Below, piece after piece: positions 12,471 through 21,225 of a stretch of DNA of 64,000 nucleotides. Positions within the stretch are counted from its first letter, which is position 1. Each line of letters opens with the position of its first letter. The notes below the pieces were generated by a model, which had not been told where the DNA came from, did not search any database, and was given only the letters and a program-made list of their open reading frames with translations. This stretch comes from Kosakonia oryzae (GTDB lineage Bacteria; Pseudomonadota; Gammaproteobacteria; Enterobacterales; Enterobacteriaceae): NCBI RefSeq assembly GCF_001658025.2, contig NZ_CP014007.2, positions 3,224,001 to 3,288,000 of the forward strand, in the 5' to 3' direction. The position numbers and the translations under genes are program-made.

Positions 12471-13583
12471 TTGAACACACAATCGCGTTCGCCACTGGTG
12501 CAACTGGCCGGTATTCGCAAAAGCTTTGATGGCAAAAATGTCATTTCCGATTTTAATCTCACCATCAATAACGGCGAATTTCTCACCCTGCTTGGCCCCT
12601 CCGGCTGTGGTAAAACCACCGTTCTGCGCCTGATTGCCGGGCTGGAAAACGTCGATGCCGGTTACATCCGCCTCGATGACCAGGAGATAACGAACGTTCC
12701 GGCAGAACACCGCCATGTGAATACCGTTTTTCAAAGCTACGCCCTCTTCCCGCACATGACCGTTTTCGAAAACGTGGCATTTGGTCTGCGAATGCAAAAA
12801 ACCCCGGCCAGCGAAATCGCGCCGCGCGTCACCGAAGCGCTGCGCATGGTGCAGCTTGATGAGTTCGCCCAGCGTAAACCGCATCAGCTCTCCGGCGGCC
12901 AGCAGCAGCGCGTTGCAATCGCCCGTGCGGTGGTCAACAAACCGCGCCTGTTACTGCTCGATGAATCCCTCTCAGCGCTCGACTACAAACTGCGCAAGCA
13001 GATGCAGAACGAACTGAAAGCGCTGCAGCGCAAGCTCGGCATTACTTTTGTTTTCGTTACCCACGATCAGGAAGAAGCGCTGACGATGTCCGATCGTATC
13101 GTGGTGATGCGCGATGGTCGTATTGAGCAGGACGGCACGCCGCGCGAAATCTACGAAGAGCCGAAAAATCTGTTTGTCGCCAGCTTTATTGGCGAGATCA
13201 ATATTTTTAACGCCACGGTGCTCGAACGTCTGGATGAGACGCGCGTGCGCGCAAGCGTCGAAGGCCGCGAATGTACGATTCATGTCAATTTCGCCGTTGA
13301 AAAAGGTCAGCGGCTCAATGTGCTGCTGCGCCCGGAAGATCTGCGCGTGGAGGAAGTTCATGATGTTGCCGAAGTGGCAGGTCTGATCGGCTACGTGCGC
13401 GAACGCAATTACAAAGGCATGACGCTGGAATCGATGGTCGAGCTGGAGAACGGCAAGATGGTGATGGTCAGCGAATTCTTCAACGAAGATGACCCTGATT
13501 TTGACCACTCGCTGGATCAAAAAATGGCCATTAATTGGGTGGAAAGCTGGGAGGTCGTACTGGCTGATGAAGAGGACAAGTAA
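12471..13583 (+). CDS. potA: Spermidine/putrescine ABC transporter ATPase PotA
   Basis: A 370-residue ATPase of the PotABCD polyamine importer. Walker [10 protein letters not shown] is near residue 40, the signature LSGGQQQR near 140 and Walker B LLLLDES near 160; a TOBE-like C-terminal domain follows. The codon equivalent to the E. coli ATG is ACG here (12453-12455), so the TTG at 12471 is the likely start. An in-frame ATG at 12372 would add 33 residues with no similarity to the family. It overlaps potB by 17 bases. Confidence 0.95.
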   Translation: MNTQSRSPLVQLAGIRKSFDGKNVISDFNLTINNGEFLTLLGPSGCGKTTVLRLIAGLENVDAGYIRLDDQEITNVPAEHRHVNTVFQSYALFPHMTVFENVAFGLRMQKTPASEIAPRVTEALRMVQLDEFAQRKPHQLSGGQQQRVAIARAVVNKPRLLLLDESLSALDYKLRKQMQNELKALQRKLGITFVFVTHDQEEALTMSDRIVVMRDGRIEQDGTPREIYEEPKNLFVASFIGEINIFNATVLERLDETRVRASVEGRECTIHVNFAVEKGQRLNVLLRPEDLRVEEVHDVAEVAGLIGYVRERNYKGMTLESMVELENGKMVMVSEFFNEDDPDFDHSLDQKMAINWVESWEVVLADEEDK

Positions 13584-14430
13584 ATTCCAGAACGCGGCGA
13601 TCATCACCATTGTCGGTTGGCTTGTACTGTTTGTCTTTCTGCCCAATCTGATGATCATCGCCACCAGCTTTTTAACCCGCGATGACGCCCATTTCGTCGC
13701 GCTGGTTTTTACGCTGGACAACTACACGCGCCTGTTCGATCCGCTCTATTTCGACGTGCTGCTGCACTCGTTAAATATGGCGTTGATCGCCACGCTCGCC
13801 TGCCTGGTGCTCGGCTATCCGTTTGCCTGGTTTCTGGCGAAGCTGCCTGCCAAAGTGCGCCCACTGCTGCTGTTCCTGCTGATCGTTCCCTTCTGGACCA
13901 ACTCGCTGATTCGCATCTACGGGCTGAAGATTTTCCTCAGCACCAAAGGTTATCTGAATGCGTTCCTGCTGTGGCTCGGCGTTATCGATACACCAATACG
14001 CATTATGTTCACCCCTGGCGCAGTAATTATTGGTCTGGTCTATATTCTGTTGCCGTTTATGGTGATGCCGCTCTACTCCAGCATCGAAAAGCTCGATAAG
14101 CCCTTGCTGGAAGCGGCGAAAGATCTGGGAGCCAGTAAGCTGCAAACCTTTACACGCATTATCATTCCACTGACCATGCCGGGGATTATCGCCGGGTGTT
14201 TGCTGGTAATGCTGCCGGCAATGGGGTTGTTCTACGTCGCGGATCTGATGGGCGGCGCGAAAAATCTGCTGGTCGGCAACGTCATTAAGAGCCAGTTCCT
14301 TAATATCCGCGACTGGCCATTTGGTTCGGCAACCAGTATCACCCTGACAATCGTCATGGGGTTGATGCTGCTGGTTTACTGGCGCGCCGCACGCTTGCTG
14401 AATAAGAAGATTGATGACTTAAATAGTTAG
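13567..14430 (+). CDS. potB: Spermidine/putrescine permease subunit PotB
   Basis: A 287-residue inner-membrane permease with about six helices and the EAA-type loop [10 protein letters not shown] that docks on PotA. Homology to E. coli PotB runs to LLNKK; the last residues (IDDLNS) differ because the 3' end has been rebuilt by prophage DNA. The original end, encoding LLNKKVELE, survives 3.4 kb downstream at 17771-17800, fused to potC. The protein is expected to be functional. Confidence 0.95.
   Translation: MKRTSKFQNAAIITIVGWLVLFVFLPNLMIIATSFLTRDDAHFVALVFTLDNYTRLFDPLYFDVLLHSLNMALIATLACLVLGYPFAWFLAKLPAKVRPLLLFLLIVPFWTNSLIRIYGLKIFLSTKGYLNAFLLWLGVIDTPIRIMFTPGAVIIGLVYILLPFMVMPLYSSIEKLDKPLLEAAKDLGASKLQTFTRIIIPLTMPGIIAGCLLVMLPAMGLFYVADLMGGAKNLLVGNVIKSQFLNIRDWPFGSATSITLTIVMGLMLLVYWRAARLLNKKIDDLNS
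14398..14409 (+). other. Prophage attachment core, left copy
   Basis: CTGAATAAGAAG in the potB 3' end matches CTGAATAAAAAG at 17774-17785 in 11 of 12 bases. The two copies bound the prophage remnant. Downstream of this copy the sequence turns AT-rich and phage-like; the bacterial sequence resumes after the right copy. Confidence 0.65.
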
Positions 14431-14549
14431 TCATTTATTATCAATAGCTTAGGTGCTTTTTTGACCATTTTTCTCTTGCTTTTAAACTCTAATGTGATCT
14501 TTTTAAATTCAACACGTTATAGGTTGGTTTTGGAGAAGAGTTTTTAGTT

Positions 14550-14574
14550 AAAGGCCCATGTAAATGGGCCTTTT
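14550..14574 (-). terminator. Bidirectional terminator at the left prophage end
   Basis: AAAGGCCCAT (14550-14559) pairs with ATGGGCCTTT (14564-14573) around a GTAA loop. It closes the UmuD-like gene on the minus strand and may end potAB transcripts on the plus strand. The 119 bases between potB and this hairpin are AT-rich phage-arm sequence with no gene. Confidence 0.75.
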
Positions 14575-14576
14575 CA

Positions 14577-14957
14577 TCACATCACCGGACAGTCATCAAA
14601 TTCAAGCGTCCGCATATCGTTTACAGCGTGCGTTACCACGCCGAAAATCCCCTCGTTATCATCGGCGGTTTCAGGATCTATTATCTCAGAGCGACCGTCG
14701 TCCAGCCGTTCAAAATGCCGGTAAGGGTGAAGCCTGTATCTGCGGAGATGGAATTCACCCGCCAGGCAGCATAAAACCACAGAACCATCACACGATGTCA
14801 GCGAATGATCGATAATGAGAGGCCCACTGCGTTATACCGGCGCGCCAGTACTATTACCAGCACGCATAAAATAGGTTGCATGCGGATGCGCCACAAACTG
14901 CTTATCAAGAGAAAGCCGGTCTTCAATATAGTCCTGTGGTGGCGAAGGAAAGCCCAT
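14577..14957 (-). pseudogene. UmuD-like S24 peptidase, broken by an internal stop
   Basis: Two pieces in the same frame, separated by one TAA at 14832-14834, together encode a UmuD/ImpA-type protein of about 126 residues: GFPSPPQDYIEDRL at the start, then the stop, then LIIDHSLTSCDGSVV and GEFHLRRYRLHP. The autocleavage Ser is in RAGNST where the usual context is GDSM. The position of the catalytic Lys is Arg-Arg. Such proteins are SOS-induced in prophages and plasmids; this copy looks dead twice over. Confidence 0.75.
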
Positions 14958-15204
14958 AATCAGATACTTCCCCTCCATTCGGATTGAACATAAACCATAG
15001 TCTGTCTTCACCGTGATGTGGGGTAATGTCGCGAAAATTACGGGTATGAGACTTGATCCAGTCGTTGGCCTCGGACCGTGTCCAGTCAAAATTTACGGCG
15101 GCGAGTTGGTGCACGAACTCGCCTGTATTGACCGTTAGACGGCCTGAAAGCTCGACTTGAATGGTCTGGTAAAACGCGTGGATGATGTCGGAGCTGCGTG
15201 GCAT
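14923..15204 (-). CDS. Small phage-type protein behind a LexA-like box
   Basis: A 93-residue protein (MPRSSDIIHAF... start) with a WTRSEANDWI motif; it resembles small prophage proteins found next to UmuD-like genes, but I cannot name the family or a function. The start at 15204 is preferred because a LexA-like box lies 23 bases upstream. Its end overlaps the start of the UmuD-like pseudogene, as in a two-gene SOS unit. Confidence 0.5.
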   Translation of the reverse strand: MPRSSDIIHAFYQTIQVELSGRLTVNTGEFVHQLAAVNFDWTRSEANDWIKSHTRNFRDITPHHGEDRLWFMFNPNGGEVSDYGLSFATTGLY

Positions 15205-15226
15205 GATCTGAACCGCTAAAGCAATG

Positions 15227-15242
15227 TTGTACATTAATACAG
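15227..15242 (-). promoter_or_regulatory. LexA-like operator
   Basis: On the minus strand the sequence reads CTGT, 8 bases, ACAA, one base away from the LexA consensus CTGT-N8-ACAG, with a TA-CTGT flank. It sits just before the small phage gene and the UmuD-like pseudogene. Confidence 0.5.
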
Positions 15243-15493
15243 TATTGCTGTCCGAAGCTATCGAGCAAGTGGTGCGACAGCCTTTCTTTTTTCGCGCATA
15301 AAGATCAATAACAAGCATCATTAGCTTAATGAGCAGCAATAAATCATTTATAGTGTGTCCCTATCGTTTTGGTGGTGATTGGCTACGATGCAGAGCATGC
15401 AAAGCTTATTGTGACCATCAAACAATGTGATTATTTTTTGCGCATTTGCGCTTTTTTTTTTAAACTCATTGGTTATGAACGAGAAGGGCGTTT

Positions 15494-16597
15494 ATGAATG
15501 GCAAAATAATGTCTATACATTACCTGCGCGGTATAGCAGCACTGGCAGTTGTTTTGTTTCACTTTAGGGGATACTTAAATGGAGTTTATTCACAAAAAGA
15601 TTTAGGATTAATACTGTTTAGCTCAGGTGCATTTGGCGTTGATTTATTTTTCATGATAAGTGGCTTTATAATCGCCCTTTCCACAAAGAACAATACATCT
15701 AAAATAACATTTGTCATAAGGAGATTTTTCAGAATATATCCTTGCTTTATTATTATCTTTGCCATTGGTGCATTGTTAATCTATAGATTCGATCCGTCCG
15801 AAAACCTTCTCAGAGCTTTATTCTTTCTTCACCGCGATTACACAAATGTAGCACCAGGATTTGGTTACAACGTTTTAGGTCCTGCATGGACACTTACGTA
15901 CGAAATTTATTTCTATACAACATTTGTAATAGCAATGTCAATAAGTCAAAAATACAGAACCTTGATATCTTCATTACTAATTTTAGCTCCAATGTTTGTA
16001 ATTCAGCTACATTATAATGGACATATTTCTTTATCAGGTGTCGCATCTGCAAATGTTCCGGTTGACAACCCTGCATTCGCACTACTGCGATTTATGTCAT
16101 CACCAATACTCTCTGAATTTGTAGTTGGTATGGTATTCTATGAATTATTCAATAAAGGTAAATTCACTATTGACGTAAATATTGCAAAATTCATATTCTT
16201 CGTGTGTTGTGGTTTTTTTATAACATATTATTTCAGCGGTCACTTTTTGGGCTTTGGGTTGAAACGAGGAGGTATCATTTCCTTAGCATTGCTTCTTGGC
16301 TTTATTATTTATGACAACAATGTTGGTTTTAAAGAAAATAAAACACTGAATTTTTTAGGTGATATTTCATTTTCAATATACATATCGCATTATATGTTTA
16401 TTAACTTACTAAATTTCTATAAACCTGGTTTTTATGTACACGAAATTGGCCTGGCAAGATTGTTTATGATGCTCACAATAACAATTTCAGCAGGAACAAT
16501 ATTACATTTTTATATTGAAAAACCATTCATTTCCTTAGGTAAAAAAATCGAAAAAAACCTTCGCAGAAGAAATATAAAAAATGAATATACTACATGA
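15494..16597 (+). CDS. Membrane acyltransferase, family 3 (O-acetyltransferase-like)
   Basis: A 367-residue protein with about ten hydrophobic helices. It has the acyltransferase-3 motifs LRGIAALAVVLFHF at the N-terminus and WTLTYEIYFY near residue 138. Relatives O-acetylate lipopolysaccharide or other surface glycans and are common phage conversion genes. AAGG lies seven bases before the ATG. The gene is complete and visibly more AT-rich than its neighbours, so it was acquired by transfer. It is probably an intact cargo gene of the surrounding dead prophage. The 154 bases upstream are AT-rich and may hold its promoter; substrate is unknown. Confidence 0.85.
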   Translation: MNGKIMSIHYLRGIAALAVVLFHFRGYLNGVYSQKDLGLILFSSGAFGVDLFFMISGFIIALSTKNNTSKITFVIRRFFRIYPCFIIIFAIGALLIYRFDPSENLLRALFFLHRDYTNVAPGFGYNVLGPAWTLTYEIYFYTTFVIAMSISQKYRTLISSLLILAPMFVIQLHYNGHISLSGVASANVPVDNPAFALLRFMSSPILSEFVVGMVFYELFNKGKFTIDVNIAKFIFFVCCGFFITYYFSGHFLGFGLKRGGIISLALLLGFIIYDNNVGFKENKTLNFLGDISFSIYISHYMFINLLNFYKPGFYVHEIGLARLFMMLTITISAGTILHFYIEKPFISLGKKIEKNLRRRNIKNEYTT

Positions 16598-16689
16598 CGC
16601 CCCGCAACAAAGCGGGGGCGACCTAAAATGGTACATTATCCGGACAATAAAATATTGTAGTGCGACTGAGCAGTCGTAATACCTTAACA

Positions 16690-17203
16690 GCATCGAATGT
16701 TGAATGGTCGACGCTATCCGAACAGGCCAGTTGACATCCGGCGCGGTGGACGTGTCTACAGCGTTCACCGCATCGATGTAACCCAGAACATTATTCAGTT
16801 TCGTCTTTTCCACATCTGTCAGCACTCTGCCAGCCTGCAATTTTAGCTGAATGTCCCTGATACACTGCATTGCCGCGTCAACTAATTGTTGCGTGTGCAG
16901 CCCATCAGAAGCAACCTCTGACGTATGCTGGGCTGTGGTGTCCGTAACCCAGGCTGTGCCATCCCAGCGATCATAGTCCGAAGCGAGTGAAATACTGGAA
17001 AACCCCTCTTTAATCGCACCGATATAATTGATGGTGAACTCACTGCGATCGGTGGTCGAATAAGCGATTTCGACACGGTGGTCTTCCTGATGTGACCATA
17101 CCTGCCCTGTGTAAGTATCCCGCATAACCGGGCCATTCACTTGCAGAGATCTTCCGACATACTGATTATGCCCCTGTGAGGAGATCGCCATGCGTAAGGC
17201 CTG
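16690..17203 (-). pseudogene. Phage tail fibre assembly protein remnant
   Basis: The minus-strand frame encodes WDGTAWVTDTTAQHTSE and then LKAGRVLTD-like text (LQAGRVLTDVEKTKLNNV), typical of the C-terminal half of tail fibre assembly chaperones. The upstream part (SQGHNQYVGRSLQVNG) resembles tail protein sequence. Both ends are cut: the N-terminal codons run into an IS-type fragment and the C-terminus reads on into unrelated DNA toward the acyltransferase gene. It is not expected to work. Confidence 0.65.
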
Positions 17204-17204
17204 A

Positions 17205-17432
17205 TTCACAAGGCACCAGATCATCGCCGTACTTAAGTCTGTCGAGGCCGGATGTACCGTTAAGAATGTCTGCCGTGAAGTCGAAATATCAGAAACCGCG
17301 TATTACAACCGGAAAGCGAAATATGGCGGGGTGGAAGCGGCTGAGCACTATCCTCAATACGACTTTGGATATTACGCAGGCAGGGCCATGTCTGAAACCA
17401 CAAACGAGTTCACCGGATTCACTGCCTACTGA
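17205..17432 (+). pseudogene. IS3-family transposase OrfA fragment
   Basis: The frame reads FTRHQIIAVLKSVEAG, then VCREVEISETAYYNRKAKYGG, the helix-turn-helix region of an IS3-type OrfA. About 45 codons are recognisable; the rest (EHYPQYDFGYYAGRAM...) is unrelated or diverged. There is no start codon, no OrfB and no terminal repeat that I can see. Confidence 0.55.
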
Positions 17433-17478
17433 AACTGAATTTTCACCGGAAAGGGAAGCAGCATCTGCCGGTGCGTAA

Positions 17479-17610
17479 TGTTTGCTGGCTGAACGCCTGT
17501 ACCGTGCACAGGGAATAGACACTAAAACGCTGCTTGGCCATAAAGTTCAGTCCACTACTGACAGATACAACGACACCCGAGGACATGAATGGATCAAGCT
17601 TGTGATCTGA
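17479..17610 (+). pseudogene. int: Phage integrase, C-terminal fragment
   Basis: The last 42 codons of a lambda-type tyrosine recombinase. LLGHKVQSTTDRYNDTRG carries the conserved His of the GH motif and the catalytic Tyr, and the end (GHEWIKLVI) resembles lambda Int. A TAA codon lies directly upstream, so nothing more of the gene remains. Its 3' end points at the right attachment core about 160 bases away, the usual int/attP arrangement. Confidence 0.8.
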
Positions 17611-17770
17611 TGGGTATTTTAAGCCGCAATGCTTCATGAATTGTTGTAAAATGCGCGCCCTCTATGTTCAGGAAATTGATTATTTAACAAACCGTTTTGG
17701 TGAAAAGTTTTGGAGATAATTTGGAGAATGGAATATTTTGTTTAAATTCAGTGCTCTAAAACTGGCTCAC
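17611..17770. other. AT-rich phage arm between int and the attachment core
   Basis: This stretch holds no open frame. It lies where an integrase arm-site region would be. I found no convincing promoter for potCD within it. Confidence 0.4.
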
Positions 17771-17773
17771 CTT

Positions 17774-17785
17774 CTGAATAAAAAG
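17774..17785 (+). other. Prophage attachment core, right copy
   Basis: CTGAATAAAAAG is followed by GTGGAACTCGAATGA, which encodes the native PotB end (LLNKKVELE) overlapping the potC ATG by four bases. This is the original potB/potC junction, displaced by the insertion. Confidence 0.7.
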
Positions 17786-17796
17786 GTGGAACTCGA

Positions 17797-18594
17797 ATGA
17801 TCGGTCGACTGCTGCGCGGCGGTTTTATGACCGCCATTTATGCTTATCTTTATATCCCGATCATTATTTTGATCGTCAACTCCTTTAACAGTTCGCGCTT
17901 CGGCATTAACTGGCAGGGCTTCACCACGCAGTGGTACAGCCTGCTGATGAACAATGACAGTTTGTTGCAGGCGGCGCAGCACTCGTTGACCATGGCGGTG
18001 CTGTCGGCGACATTCGCCACGCTTATCGGTTCGCTGACCGCCGTCGCGCTTTATCGCTACCGTTTTCGCGGTAAGCCGTTCGTCAGCGGCATGCTGTTCG
18101 TGGTGATGATGTCGCCGGATATCGTGATGGCTATCTCCCTGCTGGTGCTGTTTATGCTGCTGGGCATTCAGCTCGGTTTCTGGTCGCTGCTGTTTTCGCA
18201 TATCACCTTCTGCCTGCCGTTTGTCGTGGTAACGGTGTTTTCACGCCTGAAGGGTTTTGATGTGCGGATGCTGGAAGCGGCCAAAGATCTCGGTGCCAGC
18301 GAAATCACCATTCTGCGCAAAATCATTCTGCCGCTGGCGATGCCCGCCGTGGCCGCAGGCTGGTTATTGAGTTTCACACTGTCGATGGATGATGTGGTGG
18401 TCTCTTCCTTCGTGACCGGCCCGGGGTATGAAATTCTGCCGCTGAAGATCTACTCGATGGTCAAAGTCGGCGTGTCGCCGGAAGTAAACGCGCTGGCAAC
18501 GGTTCTGCTGGTTCTGTCGCTGGTGCTGGTCATTGCCAGCCAGTTGATTGCGCGCGATACCACCAAAAACAGACGCCTGCCGCGCCAGGCATAA
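17797..18594 (+). CDS. potC: Spermidine/putrescine permease subunit PotC
   Basis: A 265-residue inner-membrane permease pairing with PotB, with an [10 protein letters not shown] loop for PotA contact. It is intact. The prophage remnant now lies between it and potAB, so expression depends on read-through or a new promoter. A 114-base gap to potD contains a possible long-range hairpin (GCCATCCCGG at 18603 with CCGGAATGGC at 18654). Confidence 0.97.
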   Translation: MIGRLLRGGFMTAIYAYLYIPIIILIVNSFNSSRFGINWQGFTTQWYSLLMNNDSLLQAAQHSLTMAVLSATFATLIGSLTAVALYRYRFRGKPFVSGMLFVVMMSPDIVMAISLLVLFMLLGIQLGFWSLLFSHITFCLPFVVVTVFSRLKGFDVRMLEAAKDLGASEITILRKIILPLAMPAVAAGWLLSFTLSMDDVVVSSFVTGPGYEILPLKIYSMVKVGVSPEVNALATVLLVLSLVLVIASQLIARDTTKNRRLPRQA

Positions 18595-18708
18595 CGAACA
18601 CCGCCATCCCGGATGCAACAAGGCGTTCACAAGGATTTCCGCCGCATTCAATCCCGGAATGGCAAATAAAATAGCCTGAAACAGAGGCTCAATCTCAGGG
18701 GACGTAAT

Positions 18709-19755
18709 ATGAAAAAATGGTCACGCCACCTGCTCGCAGCGGGCGCTCTTGCCCTCGGCATGAGCGCTGCGCACGCGGACGACAACAAAACGCTCTACTT
18801 CTACAACTGGACAGAGTATGTGCCGCCAGGCCTGCTGGAACAGTTCACCAAAGAGACAGGCATCAAAGTTATCTATTCGACTTACGAATCGAATGAAACC
18901 ATGTACGCCAAGCTCAAAACCTATAAAGACGGCGCTTACGATCTGGTGGTGCCATCCACCTACTTCGTCGACAAAATGCGCAAAGAGGGCATGATTCAGA
19001 AGATCGATAAAACGAAGCTTACCAACTTCCACAACCTCGATCCGCAAATGCTCAACAAACCGTTCGATCCGAACAATGACTACTCGATCCCGTATATCTG
19101 GGGCGCAACCGCTATTGGTGTGAACAGCGAAGCTATCGACCCGAAGAGCGTCACCCGCTGGGCCGATCTGTGGAAACCCGAATACAAAGGCAGCCTGCTA
19201 CTGACCGACGATGCGCGCGAAGTGTTCCAGATGGCGTTGCGCAAGCTCGGCTACTCCGGCAACACCACCGATCCGCAAGAGATTGAAGCGGCGTATAAAG
19301 AGCTGCAAAAACTGATGCCGAATGTGGCGGCCTTCAACTCCGACAATCCGGCAAACCCATATATGGAAGGGGAAGTGAACCTCGGCATGGTATGGAACGG
19401 CTCGGCGTATGTTGCCCGTCAGGCCGGTACGCCGCTGGAAGTGGTATGGCCGCAGGAAGGCGGTATTTTCTGGATGGACAGTCTGTCGATTCCGGCCAAT
19501 GCGAAAAACGTTGATGGCGCGCTGAAGTTGATCAACTTCCTGCTGCGACCGGACATTGCCAGACAGGTGGCGGAAACCATCGGTTACCCGACGCCGAACC
19601 TTGCCGCGCGTAAGCTGCTAAAACCGGAAGTGGCGAACGACAAATCGCTTTACCCGGATGCGGAAACCCTCAGCAAAGGCGAATGGCAAAATGATGTGGG
19701 CAGCGCCAGCGCCCTTTATGAAGAGTATTACCAGAAGTTAAAAGCAGGACGTTAA
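18709..19755 (+). CDS. potD: Spermidine/putrescine-binding periplasmic protein PotD
   Basis: A 348-residue periplasmic binding protein that delivers polyamines to PotBC. A signal peptide of about 23 residues ends at AHA. NWTEYVPPGLL and other binding-pocket segments match E. coli PotD, which has the same length. An AGGGGA ribosome site precedes the ATG. Confidence 0.98.
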   Translation: MKKWSRHLLAAGALALGMSAAHADDNKTLYFYNWTEYVPPGLLEQFTKETGIKVIYSTYESNETMYAKLKTYKDGAYDLVVPSTYFVDKMRKEGMIQKIDKTKLTNFHNLDPQMLNKPFDPNNDYSIPYIWGATAIGVNSEAIDPKSVTRWADLWKPEYKGSLLLTDDAREVFQMALRKLGYSGNTTDPQEIEAAYKELQKLMPNVAAFNSDNPANPYMEGEVNLGMVWNGSAYVARQAGTPLEVVWPQEGGIFWMDSLSIPANAKNVDGALKLINFLLRPDIARQVAETIGYPTPNLAARKLLKPEVANDKSLYPDAETLSKGEWQNDVGSASALYEEYYQKLKAGR

Positions 19756-19762
19756 GGCAAAC

Positions 19763-19785
19763 CGCGGCCCGGAATGTGGGCCGCG
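19763..19785 (+). terminator. Hairpin after potD
   Basis: CGCGGCCC (19763-19770) pairs with GGGCCGCG (19778-19785). There is no T run, so it may stabilise the 3' end rather than act as a classical terminator. Confidence 0.45.
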
Positions 19786-19833
19786 TCGCGTTATCCTGGG
19801 AGCCGAACCGACAGGGGCTGGCTCCTCACGCAG

Positions 19834-21225
19834 TTAAAAATCAGCATCAATATCGACAACCGAAATCAGCTTATGGTTGACGAACTCTTTAATCCCCAAG
19901 CCAGTTAATTCGCGGCCATAGCCGGAACGGCGGACCCCGCCAAACGGGAGATCGGCTTTAACACGCGTTGGGTGGTTGATATACACCATGCCAGTAGAGA
20001 TGCGGCTGGCCAGCGCTTCACCGTGCGCAGTGTCGCGGGTGAAGACAGAACCGCCAAGACCAAACGGCGAGTCATTGGCAATCCGCACCGCGTCGTCTTC
20101 ATTTTTGGCTCTGAAGATCATCGACACGGGGCCGAAGAACTCCATATGGTAGGCCGGATTGTCTGGCGTTACATTGGTCAGGATCGTCGGTTGTACAAAT
20201 GCCCCGCGTTTCGGGACTTTCGGTCCAACTTCCAGCGCCTGTGCGCCATGCGCAATGGCCAGGCTGATTTTCTCTTTAACTTCGTCAGCGGCCTGTTGCG
20301 ATGAGAGCGGTGCCAGCGTTGTGTTTTCATCCAGCGGATCGCCCGCCCGCAACGCGGCAACACCTTTGATGTAATGGTCAACAAACTGGTCATACACCTC
20401 ATCAACAACGATCATGCGTTTCGATGAGACGCAAACTTGCCCGCCATTCCAGTGGCGACCAAATACGCCCCACTTCGCCGCTTTTTCGATATCGGCATCG
20501 GCAAGCACGATAAACGCATCGGCCCCGCCAAGCTCCAGCGTGGATTTTTTCAGCGCCTTCGCCGCTTGCTGAGCAACGGTTGCGCCCGCGCCCTCAGAAC
20601 CGGTTAATGCCACACCCTGCACCCGTGGGTCATTAAGGATCAGTTCGATATGGTGACGGGCTGCGTAGAGATTGATAAATCCGCCATCCGGTAGACCGGC
20701 CTCTTTCATCAGGCGCTCGAACCGCGCAGCACTTTGCGGAACATTCGACGCATGTTTTAACAGGATGGTGTTACCGGCGGAGAGTTGCGGAGCAATGATG
20801 CGGGCGATTTGATAATACGGGAAATTCCACGGCTCGATCGCCAGCAGCACTCCCAGCGGTTCATGCACAATTTTTGCCGTGGCTTCTTCCGGGTTTGCCA
20901 CCGGCAGGATCTCCGGCGCCAGAAGTTTTTCGGCATTATGCACGTAGTATTCAAAAATTTGTGCCGACAGTTCGACTTCCGCTCGCGCTTCTGAAATCAG
21001 CTTGCCCATTTCAAGCGTAAGCAACTGCGCAAATTCATCTTTTTGCTGGCGTAACAGGTTGGCTGCGTTCTGTAAAATCGCGCCGCGCTGTGCAAATGAA
21101 ACATTTTTCCACTCGTTAAAAGCGCGGTGAGATCGTTCTATCGCGCCGTTCACTTCAGCATCGGTGGCATCCGGGAACGTCTTAACGACTTCGCCGGTAT
21201 ACGGGTTTGTTGTGACATATGCCAT
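19834..21225 (-). CDS. NAD(P)-dependent aldehyde dehydrogenase, succinate-semialdehyde type
   Basis: A 463-residue aldehyde dehydrogenase. PWNFPYYQIAR, the general-base Glu in ELGGADAF and the catalytic Cys in GGQVCVSSKR are present. Closest recalled relatives are Sad/YneI-type succinate-semialdehyde dehydrogenases; the substrate is not certain. AAAGGAG precedes the start. The gene is absent from the E. coli segment between potD and cobB. Next to the polyamine importer, a role in putrescine or GABA catabolism is possible but only inferred. Confidence 0.8.
   Translation of the reverse strand: MAYVTTNPYTGEVVKTFPDATDAEVNGAIERSHRAFNEWKNVSFAQRGAILQNAANLLRQQKDEFAQLLTLEMGKLISEARAEVELSAQIFEYYVHNAEKLLAPEILPVANPEEATAKIVHEPLGVLLAIEPWNFPYYQIARIIAPQLSAGNTILLKHASNVPQSAARFERLMKEAGLPDGGFINLYAARHHIELILNDPRVQGVALTGSEGAGATVAQQAAKALKKSTLELGGADAFIVLADADIEKAAKWGVFGRHWNGGQVCVSSKRMIVVDEVYDQFVDHYIKGVAALRAGDPLDENTTLAPLSSQQAADEVKEKISLAIAHGAQALEVGPKVPKRGAFVQPTILTNVTPDNPAYHMEFFGPVSMIFRAKNEDDAVRIANDSPFGLGGSVFTRDTAHGEALASRISTGMVYINHPTRVKADLPFGGVRRSGYGRELTGLGIKEFVNHKLISVVDIDADF

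Noticed and set aside
17701-17760. GATAAT at 17715 as a -10 box for potCD
   Set aside because: No acceptable -35 at 16-18 bases upstream; left as an open question.
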